64,000 nt of DNA, taken from NCBI GenBank assembly GCA_011742915.1, contig JAAQTN010000001.1, forward strand, positions 62,001 through 126,000. The letters are read 5' to 3'. Below, in pieces: positions 58,601 through 64,000 of the stretch. The translations under genes and the position numbers were made by a program. The DNA is from Billgrantia desiderata. GTDB taxonomy: Bacteria > Pseudomonadota > Gammaproteobacteria > Pseudomonadales > Halomonadaceae. Each line of letters opens with the position of its first letter. Position 1 is the stretch's first letter. The notes under the pieces are model-generated. The model was not told the DNA's origin. It ran no database searches and saw only the letters and a program-made list of their open reading frames with translations.

Positions 58601-59407
58601 ATGTCAGACTCCGCTCCTCTTTCGCCTGCCGGGGACCGTCATTTCGACGGCCTGGCCGACAAGTTCGCCGGCAGCCTCTACGGCGGCCCGCGCGGTGAGC
58701 TGCGCCTGGCCCTGCTCGACGAGCTGCTGCCGCGCATGCTGGAACTCGACGGCCAGCCGCTGCTGGACGTCGGCGGTGGCCTGGGCCAGCTTTCCGCCTG
58801 GTTCGCTCGGCGCGGCCACAGGGTGACCCTGCTGGAACCGGCCGGCGACATGCTCGCACAGGCTCGACAGGAGCTGGCTGGCCTGCCGGTGAGCTTCGTG
58901 CAGGCGCCGCTTCAGGCGCTGCCCGAACGTGCCGCCGGCCGCTGGCCGCTGATCGCCTGTCATGCCGTGCTGGAGTGGTTGAGCGACCCCAAGGCGGCCT
59001 TCGCCACCCTGGCGGAGAGCCTGGCCCCCGGCGGCCAGCTGTCGCTGATGGTGTTCAACCGCGATGCGCTGCGCTTCTCCAACGTAGTGAAGGGCAATCT
59101 GCAGAAGGCGCTGGATGACCGCCTCGAGGGTACCGGCAAGCGTCAGCGCCTGACGCCCATTTCGCCGCTGTGTCACGAGCAGATCGTCGCCTGGAGCCGC
59201 GAAAGCGGTCTGGCGATTCGTTCGGTGGCGGGCATTCGCGTTTTCCATGACTACCTGCGCCAGCCGCCCTCCAGCGAGGCCGACTGGCAGCGCCTGGTGG
59301 AACTGGAGCGCCGCTACTGCCAGGTCGACCCGCACTGGCGGCTGGGGCGCTACCTGCTCTACACGCTGGTCCACGAGACACGCTCGCCCGAGGAGACGCC
59401 CCGATGA
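58601..59407 (+). CDS. cmoM: tRNA 5-carboxymethoxyuridine methyltransferase
   Basis: 268-residue SAM-dependent methyltransferase of the CmoM type, which methylates cmo5U34 of certain tRNAs to mcmo5U. SAM motif LLDVGGGLGQLSAWFARRGH (about residues 47-66), then HAVLEWLSDPKAAF and the C-terminal IRVFHDYLRQPP, matching E. coli CmoM (HAVLEWVADP, VRVFHDYLRE). The ATG has TCAGGAA upstream. Its 3' end overlaps rsmC by 4 bases, giving a two-gene unit of RNA methyltransferases. Confidence 0.9.
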   Translation: MSDSAPLSPAGDRHFDGLADKFAGSLYGGPRGELRLALLDELLPRMLELDGQPLLDVGGGLGQLSAWFARRGHRVTLLEPAGDMLAQARQELAGLPVSFVQAPLQALPERAAGRWPLIACHAVLEWLSDPKAAFATLAESLAPGGQLSLMVFNRDALRFSNVVKGNLQKALDDRLEGTGKRQRLTPISPLCHEQIVAWSRESGLAIRSVAGIRVFHDYLRQPPSSEADWQRLVELERRYCQVDPHWRLGRYLLYTLVHETRSPEETPR

Positions 59408-60411
59408 GTGCGCAAACGCCGGTCTGCCAGCTGCTCGAGCGCCAGGATTGCGACTATCGCGGCTGGCTGTGGGTGGCCCCGCCGCGGGATGCGTGGCTCG
59501 AGCAGGGGCGGGGCAGTGCCGTCAGCGCCGATCATGGCGTGCTCGAGGCGTGGCGGGAGCATGGTCGTGCGGCCTTCTCGCCGTTCGATGCCGGCTCCGT
59601 CGGCGAGCCCCCCGGGGCTGTGCTGTTCTGGCCCAAGGCCCATGCCCTGGGCGAGTGGTGGCTGCTGTGGCTGTGCGCCAACCTGCCGTCTGGCACGCGG
59701 CTGCAACTGGTGGGTGAGAACCAGGGGGGCATCAAGCGGGTGCTCAAGGTGCTGGCGGCACTGGGGCTGGGCTGTCGCAAGCTCGACAGTGCGCGGCGCT
59801 GCATCCTGTTCGAGACCCGTCTCGGCGATGTCGGCATCGACCCGGATGCGGCCTGGACCACCTTCGAGGCCGAGGGGTTGGTGCTGGCCACCCATCCTGG
59901 CGTGTTCGGCCACGGCAAGCTGGATGCAGGAACCAAGCTGCTGCTCGAACGCCTCGAGGCCGGGCTGCCGGGGCCCGACAGAGCACGCGACGTGCTCGAC
60001 ATGGGCTGCGGCGACGGCATCCTCGCCGCCTGGCTGGCCCGTCGCGGCCACGCCGTGACGGCGGTGGACGTCAACGCCTTCGCCGTGGAGGCCACCCGGC
60101 GCACCCTGGCGGCCAACGGCCTGGAAGGGCAGGCTGTGGCCAGCGACGTCTACTCGGCACTCGGCGATAGGCGCTTTGCCGCCATCGTCAGCAATCCGCC
60201 GTTTCACCAGGAGCGCAGTATCGACTACGGTCCCGCTGGGCGCCTGATTCGCGAGGCACCGGCGCACCTGCAGCCGGGCGGGCAGCTGTGGCTCGTCGCC
60301 AACGCCTTCCTGCCCTATCCGGACCTGCTCGAGAGCGCCTTCGGGGGCTTCCAGATCGTTGCCGACGACCGGCGTTTTCGGGTTTATACGACGAAGCAGG
60401 CAATACGCTAA
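59404..60411 (+). CDS. rsmC: 16S rRNA (guanine-1207-N2)-methyltransferase
   Basis: 335-residue RsmC-type enzyme. The N-terminal half is a degenerate methyltransferase-like domain used for RNA binding; the C-terminal half is catalytic, with SAM motif VLDMGCGDGILAAWLARRGH (about residues 198-217) and the N2-guanine signature IVSNPPFHQE near residue 262. Length matches E. coli RsmC (343). It begins with an ATGA overlap on cmoM. Confidence 0.93.
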   Translation: MSAQTPVCQLLERQDCDYRGWLWVAPPRDAWLEQGRGSAVSADHGVLEAWREHGRAAFSPFDAGSVGEPPGAVLFWPKAHALGEWWLLWLCANLPSGTRLQLVGENQGGIKRVLKVLAALGLGCRKLDSARRCILFETRLGDVGIDPDAAWTTFEAEGLVLATHPGVFGHGKLDAGTKLLLERLEAGLPGPDRARDVLDMGCGDGILAAWLARRGHAVTAVDVNAFAVEATRRTLAANGLEGQAVASDVYSALGDRRFAAIVSNPPFHQERSIDYGPAGRLIREAPAHLQPGGQLWLVANAFLPYPDLLESAFGGFQIVADDRRFRVYTTKQAIR

Positions 60412-60420
60412 GAAGTGTCG

Positions 60421-60675
60421 TCAGGCGACACGCCCATGGTGCTGGGCCGTGTCGCCTCGACCGGCAATGAGCCCTTCCACGGAAATGTCTTCATCCAGAT
60501 CGTCCCAGTGCAAGCCCTTTCCGGAATAGCTGATACGACACTGCTTGCGCTCTTCAGCACTGGCATGCAGGAGGCGGGGGAACCATGCCAATGGGATGCC
60601 GAGGGTCCGACCGTCGCTGAGTTCGACCCACATGGTGTGTTCGTCAAAGCTGACGGTCTTGGCAGAAATGCTCAT
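60421..60675 (-). CDS. DUF2442 protein
   Basis: 84-residue small protein of the DUF2442 type: AKTVSFDEHTMWVELSDGRTLGIPL and then FPRLLHASAEERKQCRI, the usual two-strand plus helix pattern. Function unknown; DUF2442 is commonly paired with a DUF4160 protein and such pairs have been discussed as toxin-antitoxin-like. ATG 60675 gives the start MSISAKTVSF; its first 32 bases overlap the end of the DUF4160 gene, so both are read together. Confidence 0.8.
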   Translation of the reverse strand: MSISAKTVSFDEHTMWVELSDGRTLGIPLAWFPRLLHASAEERKQCRISYSGKGLHWDDLDEDISVEGLIAGRGDTAQHHGRVA

Positions 60676-60901
60676 TCCAGGCCCTCTCGATCTCGCTACG
60701 GTGTTCTTCAACCAACTGCATGAGCTGTGCAAGTTGCTTTCTATTGTAGCCACTGCTGTTGGCGATAGCGATTTGCGGCAGCACCCATATCTTGGCTTCA
60801 CCGTCTCCGCTCTCGGCATGGATGTGCATGGGTTCCAGAGGATTTCCTTCATTCGAGTAAAAGAAGAAGCGAATTCCCTTGTAGCGGAAAACGACGGGCA
60901 T
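60644..60901 (-). CDS. DUF4160 protein
   Basis: 85-residue DUF4160 protein: MPVVFRYKGIRFFFYSNEGN and the conserved EPMHIHAESGDGEAKIWVLP (HxH pair). It forms a two-gene unit with the overlapping DUF2442 gene, in an order (DUF4160 first) common to this pair. The pair sits between rsmC and greB, where it interrupts otherwise ordinary housekeeping genes; its local codon use is slightly AT-richer. The toxin-antitoxin role is inference only. Confidence 0.82.
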   Translation of the reverse strand: MPVVFRYKGIRFFFYSNEGNPLEPMHIHAESGDGEAKIWVLPQIAIANSSGYNRKQLAQLMQLVEEHRSEIERAWNEHFCQDRQL

Positions 60902-60918
60902 CGTACCGTCTCCATGTT

Positions 60919-61458
60919 CTATAGCTGTGGGCTCCGATAGGCGATATCGGTGATGACGTAGACGCTATCGCCCGCCGGCGCCTTCACCGTGACCTCGTCG
61001 TCCAACGCCTTGCCCAGCAGCGCCTTGGCCAGAGGAGCATCGACGCTGATCCAGCGCTTGGAGGTGTCGGTCTCGTCGTGGCCGACGATGCGGATCTGCA
61101 TCTCTTCGCCCTCATCGTCCTCGAGGGTGACGAAGGCGCCGAAGTACACCTTGTCGGTAGCCGCCGGCAGGCGGTCCACCACCTGCAGCTCGTCGAGCCG
61201 CTTGGTCAGGTAGCGAATGCGCGCGATGACCCGGTTGAGCTCCTTCTTGTTGTAGGTGTAATCGGCGTTCTCGCTGCGGTCGCCCAGCGCTGCGGCTTCG
61301 CCCACCTTGGCCGAGAGCTCCGGCCGCTTGACCCGCGAGAGATGATCGAGAATGCCGCGCAGGCGCGCCGCCCCCTCGGCGGTGATCAGGTTGCTCCTGG
61401 GCTCCTGGCGCGGATCCTTGGCGGGATCGCGCCAGCGCGTCATGTTGCGGCCCTTCAT
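60919..61458 (-). CDS. greB: Transcription elongation factor GreB
   Basis: 179-residue Gre factor. The N-terminal coiled coil carries the acidic tip, seen in GDRSENADYTYNKKELNRVIARIRYL (Asp/Glu loop that reaches the RNA polymerase active site); the C-terminal FKBP-like domain has PAGDSVYVITDI. Sequence GDRSENADYxYNKK identifies GreB over GreA. The start at 61458 (MKGRNMTRW) is set by AAGGAGG; ATG 61443 is another in-frame option. It rescues backtracked RNA polymerase. Confidence 0.92.
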   Translation of the reverse strand: MKGRNMTRWRDPAKDPRQEPRSNLITAEGAARLRGILDHLSRVKRPELSAKVGEAAALGDRSENADYTYNKKELNRVIARIRYLTKRLDELQVVDRLPAATDKVYFGAFVTLEDDEGEEMQIRIVGHDETDTSKRWISVDAPLAKALLGKALDDEVTVKAPAGDSVYVITDIAYRSPQL

Positions 61459-61624
61459 GCACGGCCTCCTTCGTATGGCGAGAAGGGCAACATACGCCAT
61501 TCGTCGCTAACGCGACAGTATCTCGCCGTTTGGGCTGGCGTATCATTCAAACGTTCGTTACATTTTGGTTGACGGCTCCACGCCGGGATCCAACAACAAT
61601 CCTTTTCGAGAAAGGAGTCTGGAC

Positions 61625-62260
61625 ATGTTTCGACGCCAGCTACTCGCCGCCGCCCTCGGCACGGCGCTTCTGATCGCCCCCTTCACCGTTGCCCAGGCCT
61701 GGGAGAGCGAAGTCGAGGCGCTCAAGCAGCGCTGGGAGCAGATCACCACACTGCGGGCGGAAGGGCAGCGCCGCCATTCGCTGAAATCGCTGTCCGACGA
61801 AGCCGAGCGGCTGGTTCAGGCCAATCCCGGCGAGGCGCAGCCGCTGATCTGGTACGGCATCATCGAGGCTTCGCACGCCCGTGAGCGCAGCGGTCTGGGT
61901 GCGCTGGGCAGTGCGCGCTCCGCCCGTGACGCCCTGGAGCGTGCCATCGAGATCGACCCTCAGGGCGGCAACGGCTCGGCCTACGTCACATTGGGTGCGC
62001 TGTACGACCGGGCTCCGGGTCGCCCCGTGGGTTTCGGCAACAGCGCGACCGCCGAGCGCATGTTCCAGCGCGCGCTGCAGATTCGCCCCGACGGCATCGA
62101 CGTCAACTACTACTACGCCACCTTCCTCGAGGACGAAGGCCGACGCGACGAGGCGCGTGAGCACGCGCAGCGTGCCGTCGACGGCACCGCCCGCGAGGAT
62201 CGTCAGGCCTCGGACGAGGCGCTGCGTGAGCAGGCCAGGGCGCTGCTCTCTCAGCTCTAA
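61625..62260 (+). CDS. Exported tetratricopeptide-repeat protein
   Basis: 211-residue protein with a signal peptide (MFRRQLLAAALGTALLIAPFTVAQA) and TPR helices: AERLVQANPGEAQPLIWYGI, GSAYVTLGALYDRA and AERMFQRALQIRPDGIDVNYYYA. Probably periplasmic. It resembles the TatT-like TPR proteins linked to TRAP transporters, but no TRAP gene is adjacent. AAAGGAG lies before the ATG, which is preferred to an in-frame start 20 codons earlier. Divergent from greB. Confidence 0.8.
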   Translation: MFRRQLLAAALGTALLIAPFTVAQAWESEVEALKQRWEQITTLRAEGQRRHSLKSLSDEAERLVQANPGEAQPLIWYGIIEASHARERSGLGALGSARSARDALERAIEIDPQGGNGSAYVTLGALYDRAPGRPVGFGNSATAERMFQRALQIRPDGIDVNYYYATFLEDEGRRDEAREHAQRAVDGTAREDRQASDEALREQARALLSQL

Positions 62261-62345
62261 CCTCAGCGCCAGGATCTCCCCCTTCTGAGGTCTCCGAGCG
62301 CCGAGGGCTTTTTGCTCGGCTCTATCGGCTCTGAGACTGCCAACC

Positions 62346-62375
62346 GCCATGCGCTTCGACTGCGGAGCGCATGGC
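62346..62375 (+). repeat. Inverted repeat between the TPR gene and nudF
   Basis: 10-bp arms GCCATGCGCT (62346-62355) and AGCGCATGGC (62366-62375) around a 10-base loop, plus a 6-bp GCCGAG/CTCGGC stem (62300-62320) with a T-rich loop. Together they fill the 188-base gap and could end the TPR transcript; no downstream U-tract. Confidence 0.5.
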
Positions 62376-62448
62376 GTCGGCATGCATAGGTTGGCATTCC
62401 CGGCTCCGCTCACGATAATGGTCGCCATTCGCAGACTCGGAGGCCTGC

Positions 62449-63093
62449 ATGACCGACAATGACGATAGCGGCCGGGATGCCGCCCGCCTGCCCGCCTTCA
62501 GCGGTGCCGATGTCGAACTGATCGAACGTCGCTGCCTGCATCAGGGCTTCTTCCGGCTCGATGAACTGCACCTGCGTCATCGCCTGTTCGAGGGCGGCTG
62601 GAGCCGTGAGATGACGCGCGAAGTGCACGTGCGGCACGATGCCGTGGGCGTGCTGCTCTACGATGTCGAGCGCGACTGCGTGGCGCTGGTAGAGCAGATC
62701 CGCGCCGGTGCCCTGGACGACCCGGAATCGCCGTGGAAGCTCGAGATCGTCGCCGGTCTGGTCGAAGCGGGCGAGAGCGCAGCCGAAGTGGCACGCCGCG
62801 AGGCCATGGAGGAAGCCGGCTGTGCGGTCGACGAGCTGATCGAGCTGCACACCTACTATCCCAGCCCCGGTGCCTGCACGGAGCGGGTCACGCTGTTCTG
62901 TGGTCTGGTCGACTGCGAAGGGCTGGGCGGTGTGCACGGCCTGGACGAGGAACATGAAGACATCCGCGTCCACGTGTTACCGTTTACTCGGGCCTGGGAA
63001 CTCTTGCAGGCCGGAAGACTCGACAATGCCATGTGCCTGATCGCCTTCTACTGGTTGGCGGCCGAACGGGCATCTCTACGAGCAAGGGGGTAG
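62449..63093 (+). CDS. nudF: ADP-ribose pyrophosphatase NudF
   Basis: 214-residue Nudix hydrolase that cleaves ADP-ribose to AMP and ribose-5-phosphate. Nudix box: AGLVEAGESAAEVARREAMEEAG (about residues 104-126), with the downstream acidic region ERVTLFCGLVD and DEEHEDIRVHVLPF. Followed by yqiB and cpdA in the E. coli order, separated from yqiB by 1 base, which supports NudF over other Nudix proteins. Confidence 0.92.
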   Translation: MTDNDDSGRDAARLPAFSGADVELIERRCLHQGFFRLDELHLRHRLFEGGWSREMTREVHVRHDAVGVLLYDVERDCVALVEQIRAGALDDPESPWKLEIVAGLVEAGESAAEVARREAMEEAGCAVDELIELHTYYPSPGACTERVTLFCGLVDCEGLGGVHGLDEEHEDIRVHVLPFTRAWELLQAGRLDNAMCLIAFYWLAAERASLRARG

Positions 63094-63094
63094 C

Positions 63095-63544
63095 GTGGCG
63101 AGAACCGCCTATGTCACCGATCTGAAAGGGCTGCAGGGCGAATGCAGCGCCAACTACCTGCGCCTGATCCGGCTGCTGGGTGACCTTGGTGCGGGCGAGA
63201 CGCGCGAACTCGAGCTGACCGGCCAGCGTGGACGCTTCGGCACCCTGTGGCTGTCGGTGCTCGAGCGGGCACCCTATACCACCATCGCCCGGGTCAGCCA
63301 GAGCAGCTTGATGGATGGCGTCATCGAGCCGCCGCGCATGCGGGTGCATCTCTATCACGACGTGCGCATGGCCGAAGTCACCGACTTCCAGCGCGAGCGC
63401 CACTTCAACGGCCGCTATCGCTATCCCAACGTGCGCATGTTCCAGCCCGACGAGAAGCTGCAGCTCAACCGTTTTCTCGGCGAATGGCTGGCCCATGGGC
63501 TGGAGCACGGTCATCCCACCAACCTGACGGAACTGCCGGGATGA
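63095..63544 (+). CDS. yqiB: DUF1249 protein YqiB
   Basis: 149-residue YqiB/DUF1249 protein: CSANYLRLIRLLGDL, then ERAPYTTIARVSQ, ARMRVHLYHDVRMAEVTDFQ-type segment PRMRVHLYHDVRMAEV and FQPDEKLQLNRFLGEWL. Function unknown; the position between nudF and cpdA is conserved. Start is GTG at 63095 with AAGGGGG upstream. Overlaps the cpdA start by 4 bases (ATGA). Confidence 0.9.
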   Translation: MARTAYVTDLKGLQGECSANYLRLIRLLGDLGAGETRELELTGQRGRFGTLWLSVLERAPYTTIARVSQSSLMDGVIEPPRMRVHLYHDVRMAEVTDFQRERHFNGRYRYPNVRMFQPDEKLQLNRFLGEWLAHGLEHGHPTNLTELPG

Positions 63545-64000
63545 TACGCCTGGTACAGCTCACCGACTGTCACTTGCATGCCGATCCCCACGCTCGCTCC
63601 CGTGCCGGCTTTCCGCTGCGCCAGCTCGAAGCCGTGGTGGAAGCGATTCGCACCGAGCGTCCGGATATCGTCATCGCCAGCGGCGACATCAGCCAGGACG
63701 AGACGTCGGCCTCCTACGAACATGCCCATCGCGTTCTTTCGACGCTGGAGTGTCCCTGGTTCTGGCTGGGTGGCAACCACGACCGCCAGGAGCTGATGAA
63801 GGACCTCAAGGCCATCCACGACGACATCGAGCTGGGCGATTGGCGGCTCGTGGTCGCCGATACCTGCGTCAAGGGACACGCTCATGGCGAGCTGGGGCAG
63901 GAGCGCATCGATCGACTGGTCGAGCGGCTGTCGGAGAGCGAGCGCCCCACGCTGCTGGTCATGCACCATCCGCCGCTTGCCGTCGGCTCGGCCTGGCTCG
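63541..64000 (+). CDS. cpdA: 3',5'-cyclic-AMP phosphodiesterase CpdA, 3'-truncated by the window edge
   Basis: First 153 codons of a calcineurin-like metallophosphoesterase. Metal-binding motifs are in order: QLTDCHLHADP (Dx H), VIASGDISQDETSASYEH (GDxxQD), LGGNHDRQELM (GNHD) and VMHHPPLAVGS. It degrades cAMP and so tempers Crp-dependent transcription. The start ATG overlaps the yqiB stop. The reading frame is open through the last base, so the truncation is artificial. Confidence 0.92.
   Translation, partial: MIRLVQLTDCHLHADPHARSRAGFPLRQLEAVVEAIRTERPDIVIASGDISQDETSASYEHAHRVLSTLECPWFWLGGNHDRQELMKDLKAIHDDIELGDWRLVVADTCVKGHAHGELGQERIDRLVERLSESERPTLLVMHHPPLAVGSAWL

Overview
The window is GC-rich, densely coded chromosomal DNA from a gammaproteobacterium, most likely a moderate halophile of the Halomonadaceae (Halomonas-like). 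This rests on acidic, GC-biased proteins and on several E. coli-like gene neighbourhoods: nudE / yrfG-hslR-hslO-pckA, rppH-ptsP-lgt-thyA-folA and nudF-yqiB-cpdA. A classical porin, an FNR-type regulator and many TRAP/ABC uptake genes fit the same picture. The taxonomic call is inference; no rRNA is present. One tRNA gene, Arg-CCT, was found. No transposase, integrase, phage gene, CRISPR array or origin was recognised.

Layout. 1-15.4 kb is housekeeping: ilvD, a Gfo/Idh/MocA oxidoreductase, nudE, yrfG-hslR-hslO, pckA, an exported MsrB, a LysR regulator, a DUF1127 protein, tex, gshA-dsbB and a kynurenine-formamidase-like hydrolase. 15.4-28.1 kb is one long minus-strand catabolic block. Read from its promoter it encodes a two-domain aryl-CoA monooxygenase/reductase, an SDR, a MarR regulator, an enoyl-CoA hydratase, an acyl-CoA dehydrogenase, an aryl-CoA ligase, a five-gene Liv-type ABC importer, a hotdog thioesterase and a RidA-family protein. 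The content fits aerobic 2-aminobenzoate (anthranilate) degradation through CoA thioesters. A 30-bp palindromic element at 28180-28209, just upstream of the first gene, is the obvious candidate MarR operator.

28.3-43.0 kb returns to core functions: rsd, an RND pump with its adaptor, mdh, a HAD phosphatase, rppH-ptsP, an NRDE protein, a membrane response-regulator protein that looks like a histidine kinase stripped of its catalytic parts, then lgt-thyA-folA. 43.1-47.7 kb carries a coiled-coil ProQ/FinO protein, a strong porin gene, a TauE/SafE exporter and fnr, which has a perfect FNR box upstream.

47.7-55.6 kb is a second accessory catabolic locus: a divergent LysR regulator, a citryl-CoA-lyase-like protein, a CaiB/BaiF CoA-transferase, an intradiol ring-cleavage dioxygenase, a DctPQM TRAP transporter and a nitroreductase. 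I cannot match this combination to a described pathway, and it is the best candidate for an undescribed system. 55.6-64 kb holds a small zinc-ribbon protein, a Crp/Fnr regulator, tRNA-Arg, an amidase, cmoM-rsmC, a DUF4160/DUF2442 pair, greB, a periplasmic TPR protein and nudF-yqiB-cpdA, the last gene running off the right edge.
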